64,000 bases of DNA from NCBI GenBank assembly GCA_046349615.1, contig JAXMBZ010000009.1:124001-188000 (forward strand), written 5' to 3'. Positions 1 to 8,772 of this stretch are shown one piece after another. The notes beneath the pieces are model-generated. The model was not told the origin of the DNA. It worked only from the letters and a program-made list of their open reading frames with translations, and ran no database searches. This DNA comes from JADJNY01 sp046349615 (lineage in GTDB: Bacteria > Planctomycetota > UBA1135 > GCA-002686595). Each line of letters opens with the position of its first letter. Within the stretch, counting starts at the first letter, position 1. The position numbers and the translations under genes are program-made.

Positions 1-25
1 CGCCGGTGACGAGGAAGGTGGCCAT
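1..25 (-). CDS. 5' end of a probable NAD(P)-binding Rossmann-fold protein (partial)
   Basis: Only the first eight codons are inside the window. They read MATFLVTG, starting with ATG at 25 and running off the left edge. This is the typical start of an NAD-dependent epimerase or short-chain dehydrogenase, where the beta strand leads into the TGxxGxxG nucleotide-binding loop. No other residue is available, so the family is inferred from this stub alone. It is transcribed away from the hairpin repeats and could be the next gene after the LpoB operon on the same strand. Confidence 0.5.
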
Positions 26-75
26 GGGCGCACTCTACCGCCCTGCGTGAACGGACGACCGCGACGCGTGCTCGG

Positions 76-155
76 AAAACACCGAACCCGCGGCCTTGGG
101 CAGCCCGCGGGTTCGGCGGCATCGAGAAGAGTTCTTGGTTCCCCAGCGCAGCGTT
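76..155 (-). ncRNA. tandem hairpin unit 1 (candidate small RNA or terminator)
   Basis: Read on the minus strand, the unit has a conserved single-stranded part (complement of 123-151) followed by a perfect 12-bp stem (arms 82-93 and 105-116) and a T-rich run. This is the layout of a short RNA ending in an intrinsic terminator. The unit recurs at 249-328 and 418-492. The lead part is conserved in all three copies while the third stem has a different sequence that still pairs, which supports an RNA role. No promoter was recognised, so serial terminators for the lpoB operon remain possible. Confidence 0.5.
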
Positions 156-248
156 TCCTGCTGCGTGATCCTCAGCCGCACTTCCGCTGGAGAGCGAACG
201 CGTGCTCCACGGGTTCTCGACTTCGACCAGCACGCTCCCTCGTCGCCG

Positions 249-328
249 GAAAACACCGAACCCGCGGCCTTGGACGGCCCGCGGGTTCGGCGGCATCGAG
301 AAGAGTTCTTGGATCCCCAGCGCAGCAT
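249..328 (-). ncRNA. tandem hairpin unit 2 (candidate small RNA or terminator)
   Basis: Second copy of the unit, about 174 bp from the first. The conserved lead covers 297-325, and the stem arms are 256-267 and 279-290 with the same 12-bp arm sequence as unit 1 but a changed loop. On the minus strand the stem is followed by TGTTTTCC. The DNA between units 1 and 2 is not conserved, so only the lead and hairpin appear to matter. Confidence 0.5.
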
Positions 329-417
329 TCCCTGCGCGGCTCGAGCAGCCGGAAGCTCCAGCGAGGCGAACGCAGGAAAGCGAGCGGGCGAAGGCCTCGA
401 GGAACCGGATCAGCGCT

Positions 418-492
418 GGAAAAGCCGTCAGCCCGCCGAGTACGACCCGACGGGCTGACGGTTTCGAGAAGAGTTTGTCCCCAGCGCAGTTC
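418..492 (-). ncRNA. tandem hairpin unit 3, stem sequence replaced with pairing kept
   Basis: Third copy, about 170 bp after the second. The conserved lead (466-490) is shortened by a 4-base deletion. The hairpin (arms 426-436 and 452-462) has an entirely different 11-bp stem that still pairs perfectly and is followed on the minus strand by GGCTTTTCC. The replaced but still complementary arms are the best evidence that the units act as RNA structures. This is the copy nearest the lpoB stop codon. Confidence 0.5.
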
Positions 493-603
493 AGTGACTG
501 CGTCAGCTGGAGCCGCGCGTGCCGAGAGACCGATCGAGGCTCCTGCCGACTTCGTCGCGCGACGCCTGGAACGTCCTGGAAGACAAGGACTTGCGGCGGG
601 AGC

Positions 604-1230
604 TCAGCCGAAGATTCCGGTCTTCTGGGTCTTCCGGATGTCGCCCTTGTCCGACCAGATGATCTCGCCGGTCTCGATGTTCACGCAGTTCAACACGAAC
701 TGGTAGTAGACGTCCTCGGTCTTCGTCCCGGCCGACTCGATCGAACGCCCCTTCTTCTTCTCGATGGAGGAGAGCGTCCCATAGAGCACGACGTCCGCGC
801 CGAGCTGCTTGCCGAACTTCTTCGCCATCTCGGGGTTCACGCGGCCCGACTCGTTCTGGAAACGCACCTGGTCTCCGATCTCGTTCTGCCCCTTCGTGTC
901 GGCGACGAAGCGGAACTTGCTGCTCCGGATGAGCTCGGTACGAATCGAATCGGTCACCGCCTCCAGGTTGATGTGCTCGCTCGTGTCGTTCCGCACTCCA
1001 CCCATGTACGCGATGATCCGCTTGTCGTCGCCCTTGCCCGACGTGTTCAGGTAGGCGAGCTGAGGGGCTTCGAGCAGGGACTTCACCATCTTCTCGGAGA
1101 AGGTCTGCAGGTCGGTGGAGCCCCAATCGATGTTGACGGTCTCGACGCCCTTCGGGTCGCCGTAACGCGTCGAGCTGCAGGAGCCGAGGACGAGAGGAAC
1201 GATCAGAGCGGTCAAGGCGAGTTGCTTCAT
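604..1230 (-). CDS. lpoB: LpoB-like penicillin-binding protein activator lipoprotein
   Basis: A 208-residue lipoprotein with a type II signal peptide ending in LGSC. The mature part looks like the LpoB/COG3417 family, which in enterobacteria are outer-membrane lipoproteins that stimulate a bifunctional penicillin-binding protein. Visible family features are a middle segment like DSIRTELIRSSKFRFV, then GADVVLYGTLSSIE, and a late strand NIETGEIIWSDKGDIRK. It is the last gene of a three-gene minus-strand operon with a YcfL-like and a COG3014-type gene, a grouping also known in gammaproteobacteria. The PBP partner is not in this window. Family assignment is good; the exact role here is inferred. 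Confidence 0.8.
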   Translation of the reverse strand: MKQLALTALIVPLVLGSCSSTRYGDPKGVETVNIDWGSTDLQTFSEKMVKSLLEAPQLAYLNTSGKGDDKRIIAYMGGVRNDTSEHINLEAVTDSIRTELIRSSKFRFVADTKGQNEIGDQVRFQNESGRVNPEMAKKFGKQLGADVVLYGTLSSIEKKKGRSIESAGTKTEDVYYQFVLNCVNIETGEIIWSDKGDIRKTQKTGIFG

Positions 1231-1275
1231 GGTTTCGATCTCAGGTTTGGTCTCGTGGGCACGTCCCGGCCGTCC

Positions 1276-1683
1276 TCAACGGACGAGTTCGGGGCGTTGA
1301 AAGCGAAGTCGGAAGGAGCGCGCGTCGGACGTCGGAGCGGGAACCCGCAAGGTCGTCGGCGATCCGTTCACGAGGTGGAGCGGAGTCCAGCTCTCCGGAA
1401 GGCCGAGGATCGGCGCGGTGCTCGAATCGAACCAGTCGACGTGGACGAAGCAGTCGAGCTCGCGTCCTTCGGCGAGCCGCAGGTGGAACACGGCGATGGA
1501 CGTCGCGCCCTGTCTCTCGAAGTGAGGGTCGAGCAGCTGGATACGCCCTTCGAGCGCGACGTCCGACTCGATGCGGGTCGTCGCGACGATGGGTGACGCG
1601 TCCGCGCGAGCGACTCGCGGTGCACCGCAACCGAAGAAGGAGAGCACGATCACGAGCGACAGGAATAGGGCGGGACGAGTCAT
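1276..1683 (-). CDS. YcfL-like (DUF1425) lipoprotein
   Basis: A 135-residue small exported protein. The N-terminus is hydrophobic and ends in FFGCG, a possible though imperfect lipobox. The rest is predicted beta-rich, with a segment like SIAVFHLRLAEGR that fits the immunoglobulin-like fold of YcfL/DUF1425. Its ATG overlaps the stop of the upstream gene (ATGA), and lpoB follows 45 bp later, so the three genes are almost certainly co-transcribed. Similarity is weak and the assignment leans on gene order. Its function is not known beyond association with LpoB. Confidence 0.6.
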   Translation of the reverse strand: MTRPALFLSLVIVLSFFGCGAPRVARADASPIVATTRIESDVALEGRIQLLDPHFERQGATSIAVFHLRLAEGRELDCFVHVDWFDSSTAPILGLPESWTPLHLVNGSPTTLRVPAPTSDARSFRLRFQRPELVR

Positions 1684-3047
1684 GGCGTGGCTCCCTGTCC
1701 TTCAGTCGGACTCGCGGTCTCGATCCGACGACCGCCGACGACGTGTGTGTACAAGCGCGTTTCGAGCGTCCGAGCGAAGACGAACATCGTCTCGCCGCCC
1801 TCGAGCTCGAACGTGCCGAGCGCGCGGGATTCGCCTCCGCGGGCATCGAGGCGCAATTCGTGCGTCCCGGGGGCGACGAAGACGCGCGCGACCTGCCACG
1901 TGTCGGGCAACGTCGTCCAACTCCGGAGATCCGCGCGCTCCGTGAGGATCGAGAAGACGTCTCCGGCGATGCGGCCGAGGATCCCGACCTCTTTCTCGAG
2001 CTTCTGCGTCATCTCGCGCTTGAGCACGGCGCGCACCGCCGACTTCGCGGAGAGCAGGAGCAATCGGTCTTCCAGGTTCTCCTTCGCGACGACGCTGACG
2101 TCCTCGACGACGACCGTTCGCACGGGAGCGGAGCCGCCTTGCACGCCGAGCTCCAGGTCTCCCACGGCGATCGGTCGACGCTCGAACGTCGGCACCGACC
2201 ACTGCAGGACGCCATCGGGGGTCGGGATCGTCAGCGTGTTCTCGCGCTTGTACGGACCGAGCCCGACGCCGGCGATCACCACGATCGAGGCCGCGCCCTT
2301 GGGCAGTGGTTCCGCGGCGCCGAATTGGTGCTCGAGCTCCTCGACCTCGTCGTTTCGTCCGAGCACCTTGCCGAGACGAATGAGCGCCTTGCCCGCGAGC
2401 GCGAGGCCGACGCCCTTCGAACGCATCCGCGCGTAATCGATGTAGGCCTCGTCCGGCTTCCCGTCGAGTTCATAGAGAAGCCCAGAGAGGAAGTGCCCGA
2501 GCCCTCCCGCCCTGTACTCCTTCTTGTAGAGCGTCTCCTCGCTCTCGAGCAGTTGGTTCGCGCGCCGCGACTCGACCCGTGCACCCTCCAGATCCCCTCG
2601 CGCGAGTCGAGCGATCGCCGAGGTCGCGTGGAGGAGCGCGCGCTCGTAGCCCTCACCGACGTAGCGCTTCGAGCCTTCGTTCAACGTCCAGGAGAGGAGC
2701 CAATCCTCGAGATTCCCTGCGGACGCGAGCGCTTCCCGTTCGGCGTCCTGCGCGACGGCCATCGCTCGGTCGAGTTCGCGGATCGAGTCCTCGAATCGTC
2801 CGGCGGTGAGCGCCACGGTCCCGGCCTCGGCGCCGGCGAGGAACTCCGAGCCCGTCGTCTTCGTCTCGCGGTAGGCCGAATAGGCACGGTCGAACTGTCC
2901 TCTCTCGAAGTCGGCAAAGGCCTCTTTCGTGCGCTCCGTGTAGCTCGCACAGCCCGCGATCCACGCGAGGCAGAAGACTCCGAGGGCGACGCGTGAAGCC
3001 GCGACGAACGCGCGGCGGCGCGCCGAGGAACGTTGAAACGGGGACAT
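1680..3047 (-). CDS. COG3014-family TPR-like lipoprotein
   Basis: A 455-residue protein starting at ATG 3047, chosen because a signal peptide with lipobox IAGC begins just after it; an upstream extension would be non-secretory. The N-terminal half is helical and TPR-like (repeats around FADFERGQFDRAYSAYR and RFEDSIRELDRAM). The C-terminal half is beta-rich, with segments such as SIVVIAGVGLGPYKREN and a late PDTWQVARVF strand. This matches the COG3014 family that accompanies YcfL and LpoB in other bacteria. It heads the operon and is divergent from mutS with 155 bp between the starts. It probably acts in the cell envelope, but its activity is unknown. Confidence 0.75.
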   Translation of the reverse strand: MSPFQRSSARRRAFVAASRVALGVFCLAWIAGCASYTERTKEAFADFERGQFDRAYSAYRETKTTGSEFLAGAEAGTVALTAGRFEDSIRELDRAMAVAQDAEREALASAGNLEDWLLSWTLNEGSKRYVGEGYERALLHATSAIARLARGDLEGARVESRRANQLLESEETLYKKEYRAGGLGHFLSGLLYELDGKPDEAYIDYARMRSKGVGLALAGKALIRLGKVLGRNDEVEELEHQFGAAEPLPKGAASIVVIAGVGLGPYKRENTLTIPTPDGVLQWSVPTFERRPIAVGDLELGVQGGSAPVRTVVVEDVSVVAKENLEDRLLLLSAKSAVRAVLKREMTQKLEKEVGILGRIAGDVFSILTERADLRSWTTLPDTWQVARVFVAPGTHELRLDARGGESRALGTFELEGGETMFVFARTLETRLYTHVVGGRRIETASPTEGQGATP

Positions 3048-3202
3048 GGGGACGCTGGAGGGGCCATGCTCGGGCGCGTACGACGCGCTTGCAAGCACGC
3101 TGGGACGCGCGAATCGGCAAGAGCCGGGCCACGAGCGCGCGGGCTGGTGCCCCTCGGCCGAGCCCGTACACTGCTCGCCCGCCCGAACCGGCGACCCCAT
3201 CG

Positions 3203-5854
3203 ATGAGGAGCACCTACTTGGAGAAGGACGTCTCGGGCAAGAGCTCCTCGGGCCAGACGACGCCGATGATGGAGCAGTTCTGGCGCGCGAAGAAGGAGCA
3301 CCCCGACGCCCTGCTCTTCTTCCGGATGGGCGATTTCTACGAGCTCTTCCACGACGACGCGAAGGTCGCGGCGCGCGAGCTCGGGCTGACTCTGACCGCG
3401 CGCTCGAAGGGCGAGGACGCGATCCCGATGGCGGGCGTCCCCGTGCGGAGCGCCGACTCGTATCTGCTGCGGCTGGTCGCGAAGGGCTTCAAGGTCGCGA
3501 TCTGCGAGCAGCTCCAGGATCCGCGCACGACGAAGGGCATGGTCGATCGCGGCGTCGTGCGCGTCGTCACCGCGGGCACGCTGACCGAAGAAGACGCCCT
3601 GCGCGCGCGGGAGCACAACTACCTCGCGAGCCTGCATCTCTCGGGCGAGCGCGCGGGACTCGCGTGGGTGGACCTCTCCACGGGCCGGTTCCAGGTGATG
3701 GAGATCGCGCGCGCGCAGCTCGTCGACGAGATCGCGCGGATCGGTCCGGCGGAGCTGCTCTGGAACTCGGACCTGCGCTCGGACGAGAGCCCGGCGATCG
3801 TCGAGCTCAAGACGCAGCTCGGGCCGCGCATCAGCGAGCGCGATCCGTGGCGCTTCGAACGCGAGTCCACGCTGCGCGCGCTGCTCGCCCACTTCCGCGT
3901 GGCGAGCCTCGAGGGCTTCGGCGTCGAGCACGACTCCGCCGTCGTTCCCGCGGCGGGCGCGCTGATCGAGTACCTCCAGGAGACGCAGAAGACCGCGTGC
4001 CAGCACGTGTTGCGCATCGAGCGCGTCGATCCTTCGCGCTTCCTCGTCCTCGACCGCGCGACGAGCTCGTGCCTCGAACTCTTCCGGACGCAGCGCGAAG
4101 GTCGCGAGGAAGGCACGCTGATCGACGTCCTCGACGCGACGTGCACGCCGATGGGCGCGCGGCGCTTGCGCGATTGGCTCGCGCATCCGTTGCGCGAGGT
4201 CGAGCCGATCCTGCATCGTCAGCGCGCCGTCGCAGAGCTCCACGGCGCGCCGTTCGTACGCGAGGAGCTCCGCACGCGCCTCGGCAAGGTCCTCGACGTC
4301 GAACGCCTCGCCGCGAAGATCGCGACGGGGCGCGCGCACGCGCGCGACTTGCGCGGGCTCGCGGACTCGCTCGATCTCGTCGGCCAGATCCGCGAGCAGC
4401 TCGCGTCGAGCTACTCGGCCTACCTCGCCGAGCTCCGCGAGCGCCTCGATCCGCTGCGCGACGTCGTCGAACGGATCCAGAGCACGCTCGCGGACGATCC
4501 GCCGCTCACGCTGAAGGAAGGCGGGCTCGTGCGCGCCGGCTTCGACGCGCGCCTCGACGAGCTGCGCGCGATCCTCGGCGACGGGAAGTCGTGGATGGCG
4601 CGCTTCCAGGCCGAGGAGAGCAAGCGCGCGAACCTCCCGGGCCTCAAGATCGGGTTCAACTCGGTCTTCGGCTACTTCATCGAGGTGCCGCGCGGGCAGG
4701 TCGACCGCGTTCCGCAGAACTACGTGCGCAAGCAGACGATCAAGGGCGGCGAGCGCTACATCACGCCCGAGCTCAAGGAGTACGAGGACAAGGTCCTCCA
4801 CGCCGAGGAGAAGGCGAACGACCTCGAGTACGAGCTCTTCACCGCGCTGCGTGAGGCGATCGCGCGCGAGATCCCGCGCATCCTCGCGACCGCGGAAGCG
4901 GTCTCCGTGATCGACGCGCTGGCGGCGCTCGCGCAACGCGCGGTCGAGAACCGCTACGTCGCGCCGACGATCGACGACGGCGACGTCCTCCGCATCGTCG
5001 ACGGCCGGCATCCCGTGGTCGAGCGCAACCCGCGCGGCGAAGCGTTCGTGCCCAACGACAGCCGTCTCAATCGCTCGGATCGGATGATCACGATCCTCAC
5101 GGGCCCGAACATGGCGGGCAAGTCGACCTACATCCGCCAGACGGCCTTGATCGTGCTGCTCGCGCAGATCGGCTCGTTCGTGCCCGCGAGCGAAGCGCGC
5201 GTCGGCGTCGTCGACCGCATCTTCACGCGTATCGGAGCCGCGGACGACATCGGGCGCAACGCGTCGACGTTCATGGTCGAGATGCTCGAGATCGCGAACA
5301 TCCTGAACAACGCGACGCCGCGCTCGCTCGTGGTGCTCGACGAGGTCGGGCGCGGGACGAGCACGTTCGACGGGCTCGCGCTCGCGTGGGCGATCGTCGA
5401 GCACCTGCACGAGAAGGTCCGCGCGCGTTCGCTGTTCGCGACGCACTACCACCAGCTCACGGACCTCGCGACGCGCTTGAGGGGCGTCTGCAACATGAAC
5501 GTCGCCGTGCGCGAGTGGCACGACGAGATCGTGTTCCTGCACAAGATCGTCGACGGCGGGACGGATCGCTCCTACGGCATCCACGTCGCGCGCCTCGCGG
5601 GCGTCCCGAACGACGTGCTCGCGCGCGCGAAGGACATCCTCGCGGACATCGAGCGCGACGCGGAGGACCTGACGCCGCGCATCGCGCGCAAGAGCGCCAA
5701 GGCGAAGAGCGAGGAGCCCGGCGCGCGCCAACTCGGGCTCTGGGAATCGACGCGGAGCGTGGTCGAATCGGAGCTCACGAAGGCGGACCTCGACCGCATG
5801 ACGCCGATCGAGGCGTTGCTCTTCCTGCGCGAGTTGAAGCAGATGCTCCCGTGA
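3203..5854 (+). CDS. mutS: DNA mismatch repair protein MutS
   Basis: An 883-residue protein of normal MutS length that recognises mismatches and starts repair. The mismatch-binding motif FYELF lies near residue 46, inside a conserved FFRMGDFYELFHDDAK block. The core and clamp regions follow. The ATPase domain has Walker A TGPNMAGKST near residue 633, then LVVLDEVGRGTSTFDG and the FATHYHQL switch, and the C-terminal helical tail is present. ATG 3203 (MRSTYLEKD) was chosen to fit family length; upstream in-frame codons are low-complexity. No mutL lies in the window. Very strong call. Confidence 0.98.
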   Translation: MRSTYLEKDVSGKSSSGQTTPMMEQFWRAKKEHPDALLFFRMGDFYELFHDDAKVAARELGLTLTARSKGEDAIPMAGVPVRSADSYLLRLVAKGFKVAICEQLQDPRTTKGMVDRGVVRVVTAGTLTEEDALRAREHNYLASLHLSGERAGLAWVDLSTGRFQVMEIARAQLVDEIARIGPAELLWNSDLRSDESPAIVELKTQLGPRISERDPWRFERESTLRALLAHFRVASLEGFGVEHDSAVVPAAGALIEYLQETQKTACQHVLRIERVDPSRFLVLDRATSSCLELFRTQREGREEGTLIDVLDATCTPMGARRLRDWLAHPLREVEPILHRQRAVAELHGAPFVREELRTRLGKVLDVERLAAKIATGRAHARDLRGLADSLDLVGQIREQLASSYSAYLAELRERLDPLRDVVERIQSTLADDPPLTLKEGGLVRAGFDARLDELRAILGDGKSWMARFQAEESKRANLPGLKIGFNSVFGYFIEVPRGQVDRVPQNYVRKQTIKGGERYITPELKEYEDKVLHAEEKANDLEYELFTALREAIAREIPRILATAEAVSVIDALAALAQRAVENRYVAPTIDDGDVLRIVDGRHPVVERNPRGEAFVPNDSRLNRSDRMITILTGPNMAGKSTYIRQTALIVLLAQIGSFVPASEARVGVVDRIFTRIGAADDIGRNASTFMVEMLEIANILNNATPRSLVVLDEVGRGTSTFDGLALAWAIVEHLHEKVRARSLFATHYHQLTDLATRLRGVCNMNVAVREWHDEIVFLHKIVDGGTDRSYGIHVARLAGVPNDVLARAKDILADIERDAEDLTPRIARKSAKAKSEEPGARQLGLWESTRSVVESELTKADLDRMTPIEALLFLRELKQMLP

Positions 5855-5984
5855 CCGCTCGCGCGGTGCGGGCGTGCGCGGAGCCCCCCGATCGCGCAGT
5901 CAGCCGCACGACGCTCCGCGGCCTGCGAAGCCGCTGCGTACGTGATCGCTGTACCGTGGTGCAAGCGAGCGCCGAACGGCTCGC

Positions 5985-6878
5985 TCAGGCCGTCAAGACC
6001 TCGACGCCCTGGGGCCCGAGGTAGATCGAGTGCTCGTACTGCGCGACCATCACGCCCTCGTCTTCGACGAGCGGCGGATAGCGCACGAGCGAGCCTTGCC
6101 GCGCGAGCTTGGCGAGCGTGTCCTCGACCGCCTCGCGGTTCAGGTGGTTGAAGTAGCGCCGCGCGATCGGGAGCCCGCGCCAGCTCTCGATCTCCTTGAG
6201 AACGTCGCGATCGAGCCCCTTCGCCTTCACGGGCGGGCGCACGAGCATGAAGACCTCCGCCTTGCCCGCCTCGCGGATGTACCCGCGTCCGGTGCTCGCG
6301 AACGGCTCGATGGCGAACACCATCCCGGACCGCAGCGTGCCGCCGCCGCGCTCGGCGTAGTTCGGGATCTGCGGCGAGGTGTGCACCTTCCAGCGCGCGA
6401 GGCCGTGCCCGGTGAGGTTCCGCACCGGCTGGAACCCGGCCTTCGTGATCGTGCGCTCGATGGCGCCGCCGAGGTCGCCGACCGGGACGCCGTCGCGGAT
6501 CGTCAGGATCGCGGCGGAGAGCGCGCTGCGCGCCGATTCGATGAGCGGCGTCCAGCGCTTGTCCTTCGAGAGGTCGACCGTCGCCGCGGTGTCCGCGATG
6601 TAGCCGTCGACGTGAACGCCGATGTCGACCTTGACGCAATCGCCTTCCTCGTAGACCTGCTCGTCCTCGGGGCTCGAGCAGTAGTGCGCGGCGACGAAGT
6701 TGCGGCTCGACTGCGCGGGGAACCCGGGCGCCCCGCCGCGTTCGCGAATTCGGTCCTCGATCGTCTCCAGGACGGAACGGATCGTGACGCCGGGCTGGAT
6801 GTTCTCCTTGGCCCACTCGCGGCATTCGGACGCGATCCGACCCGCCTTTCGGAAGGACTCGAGGGCTGCTTGTTCCAC
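5985..6878 (-). CDS. map: type II methionine aminopeptidase
   Basis: A 297-residue pita-bread metallopeptidase removing N-terminal Met. The GTG at 6878 gives the normal archaeal-type length. The dimetal ligands are visible in DIGVHVDGYIADTAATVD (two Asp), GHGLARWKVH (His), FAIEPFAS (Glu) and AQYEHSIYL (Glu). The insert before the last strand, with FNHLNREAVEDTLAKLARQ and YPPLVEDEG, is the winged-helix insert that defines type II enzymes of archaea and eukaryotes. Most bacteria carry only type I. Convergent with mutS across 130 bp. Metal ligands are complete, so it should be active. Confidence 0.93.
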   Translation of the reverse strand: MEQAALESFRKAGRIASECREWAKENIQPGVTIRSVLETIEDRIRERGGAPGFPAQSSRNFVAAHYCSSPEDEQVYEEGDCVKVDIGVHVDGYIADTAATVDLSKDKRWTPLIESARSALSAAILTIRDGVPVGDLGGAIERTITKAGFQPVRNLTGHGLARWKVHTSPQIPNYAERGGGTLRSGMVFAIEPFASTGRGYIREAGKAEVFMLVRPPVKAKGLDRDVLKEIESWRGLPIARRYFNHLNREAVEDTLAKLARQGSLVRYPPLVEDEGVMVAQYEHSIYLGPQGVEVLTA

Positions 6879-6978
6879 GCGGGGAGGATACGGGGCAGTC
6901 CGGCGGCGGGGAAGCTCGCGTGAGCCGCGGTGAAGGTCCCGAGTTGCGCGCGCGCGCCGGGAATCCGATAGTCGCGGC

Positions 6979-7410
6979 ATGCGATCGAAACTGCGCCGGA
7001 ACGAGCCGGCCGCCCGGCGGGTCGGTCGGTTCCTGCTCCTCGCGCTCGCCGCCGCGGCCTGCCGGACGACGACGGAGCAGTCACCCGTGGGGGCGCACGA
7101 GTTCACCCCCACCCGGGCCGTGCTGCAGGAGACGTGGCGGGTCCAGAGCGGGCTCGAGCTCCAGGGCTACGTCGCGCGCTACACGTCCGACGAGACGCCT
7201 CCCCGGACCTACTTCGTCGTCCGGAACGGGGAACGGCAGGACGTCGGGTTCATCGACTCGTTCGGGCGGGCCTGGCGCTATCAGCCCCACGAGCGCGAGT
7301 CGGAGTGGCTGACCACCGGGACGGTGCTCCAGGGGGCGCGTGCGATCCTCTCGGCCTCCGCCGACGCCTGCCTCGTCCCCGCGGACGAAGACGGGGCCGC
7401 GCCGAACTGA
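6979..7410 (+). CDS. hypothetical lipoprotein
   Basis: 143 residues. A basic N-terminus and a Leu/Ala-rich stretch end in AAACR, a plausible lipoprotein processing site near residue 28. The mature part contains RTYFVVRNGERQDVGFIDSFGRAWRY, which looks like a small beta domain, then a LQGARAILSASADACLV helix. It is divergent from map with 100 bp between the starts. I do not recognise the family; it could be an envelope lipoprotein of unknown role. Confidence 0.65.
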   Translation: MRSKLRRNEPAARRVGRFLLLALAAAACRTTTEQSPVGAHEFTPTRAVLQETWRVQSGLELQGYVARYTSDETPPRTYFVVRNGERQDVGFIDSFGRAWRYQPHERESEWLTTGTVLQGARAILSASADACLVPADEDGAAPN

Positions 7411-7821
7411 GCGCCCGGTCGCCGAGCCCTGCGGAGGGCCTGCGCTCCGCCGCGTCCGCGCCGTGGGAAGCGCCGAGCGGCGCGTTTCGGGCGGGGACTC
7501 GAACCTCCGAAGCCGGCGGGACGACGAGCGCAGCCGTCCGGTGTGGTGCCCCAAGTCCTTGTGAGGAAGCGGTCTGGGCGCGAGCGACGCTCGGTTTCCG
7601 GAGCCCGCGACCGGGGGGAACCGGCGCCGTGGACACGACGGCGGAATTGAGGTGCTCCGTCCCGGCCGGTTTCTGCGGAGAACGAGCCCGCGTGGGGTGG
7701 GGTTTCCCTCAATCCGCGCCTTGCGTTGCCCGAAAAGACCCTGCGGCTGGAGCCCCCCAAGGCTCGCCCGCCCCCCCCCATCCGACACGGTTCCCAGTCC
7801 GAGCTCCTACGGGTCCTCCTC
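7411..7821. other. gene-free stretch before the kinase
   Basis: About 410 bases with no convincing gene on either strand. Open frames here have no family features and fit chance in GC-rich DNA. A poly-C run near 7771-7780 precedes the kinase start. The kinase promoter presumably lies here, but no clear -35/-10 pair was recognised. Confidence 0.5.
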
Positions 7822-8748
7822 ATGATCAAGCTGGAAGCAGGTGAGCGCATCGGTTCGTACCGGGTCCTCGAGTTCCTCGCTCGAGGCGGCTTTGCGCTCG
7901 TCTACCTCGCCGAGGACGGCGAAGGGCGCAAGGTCGCGCTGAAGATCGGCGACGTCGCCGGCGGCGGCCGCTACGTGACGCGGTTCCTCGAGATCACGGG
8001 TCAGCGCCGCCCCGAGGGCATCAGCCCGGACGAGACCCCCGCGGAGGCGATCTTCTTCCGTCAGGACGGCGTGCGCATCGACTTCCTCGACGTGCACGAG
8101 ATCGACGACCTGCTGCGCAGCGAAGCGCGGATGCTCCACGAGGTGAAGAACCCGAACCTCGTGCACCTGCGCGAGTGCTTCACGCACGAAGGGCGCCCGG
8201 TGCTCGCGATGGAGTACGCGCGCGGCAAGACGCTGCGCGAGAAGATCCGCGCGCTCGAGGGGATCCGCCTCAACTGGTTCCTGACGATCGTGCGGACGCT
8301 CCAGAAGCTCAACAAGTCCGGCGCGCTCGCCTACCACGGCGACCTCAAGCCCGAGAACATCGTGATCAAGCCGTCGGGCTCGGTCGTGATGCTCGATCCC
8401 GCGATGCGCATCGATGAACGCGGCGTGATCACGACGACGCCGCACTACAACCCGCTGCTCCTCCGCGACTCGAAGGCGGACGTGATGGGCATCGGCATCA
8501 TGCTCTACGAGATCCTCACCGGCGTCCTGCCCTTCGACGAAGTGCCGTGGCAGTACGCGGGCCGCGAACAGGGCGGCGAAGTGGAGCGCATGAGCCTCTC
8601 CTACTTCCTCTCCTACCCGCCGCCGAAGGACCTGAACCCGAACACGCCCGACGCGCTCGCCCGCATCGTCTACCGCTGCCTGACGGTCCCCGACTACGGC
8701 CTCGCCGAGCTCGAAAAAGACCTGGTCGACTTCCTGCGGAAGGAATGA
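7822..8748 (+). CDS. Ser/Thr protein kinase-like protein with altered DFG motif
   Basis: 308 residues consisting only of a kinase domain. Present are a Gly-rich loop (LARGGFALVYLAED), the ATP-binding Lys (VALKIGD), an alpha-C Glu (RSEARMLHEVK) and a catalytic loop YHGDLKPENIVI with Asp, Lys and Asn, with Gly replacing the usual Arg. The DFG motif is DPA (VVMLDPAMRI): the metal-binding Asp remains but Phe and Gly are gone. A 47-residue insert around the RRPEGISPDETPAEA region separates the Lys from helix C. No sensor or membrane segment is visible, so it is cytoplasmic. Followed by a strong terminator. Confidence 0.85.
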   Translation: MIKLEAGERIGSYRVLEFLARGGFALVYLAEDGEGRKVALKIGDVAGGGRYVTRFLEITGQRRPEGISPDETPAEAIFFRQDGVRIDFLDVHEIDDLLRSEARMLHEVKNPNLVHLRECFTHEGRPVLAMEYARGKTLREKIRALEGIRLNWFLTIVRTLQKLNKSGALAYHGDLKPENIVIKPSGSVVMLDPAMRIDERGVITTTPHYNPLLLRDSKADVMGIGIMLYEILTGVLPFDEVPWQYAGREQGGEVERMSLSYFLSYPPPKDLNPNTPDALARIVYRCLTVPDYGLAELEKDLVDFLRKE

Positions 8749-8772
8749 CCCCGGGCTCCGCGCGAGCCCAAG

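Noticed and set aside
76..492. CRISPR-like array
   Set aside because: Only three units, spaced 170 bp, with hairpins and T-runs and no cas genes; better explained as terminator or small-RNA repeats.
2681..5731. Very long minus-strand open frame across mutS
   Set aside because: It is antisense to the well-supported mutS and is rich in Arg, Asp and Glu runs typical of GC-rich antisense frames; no domain is visible.
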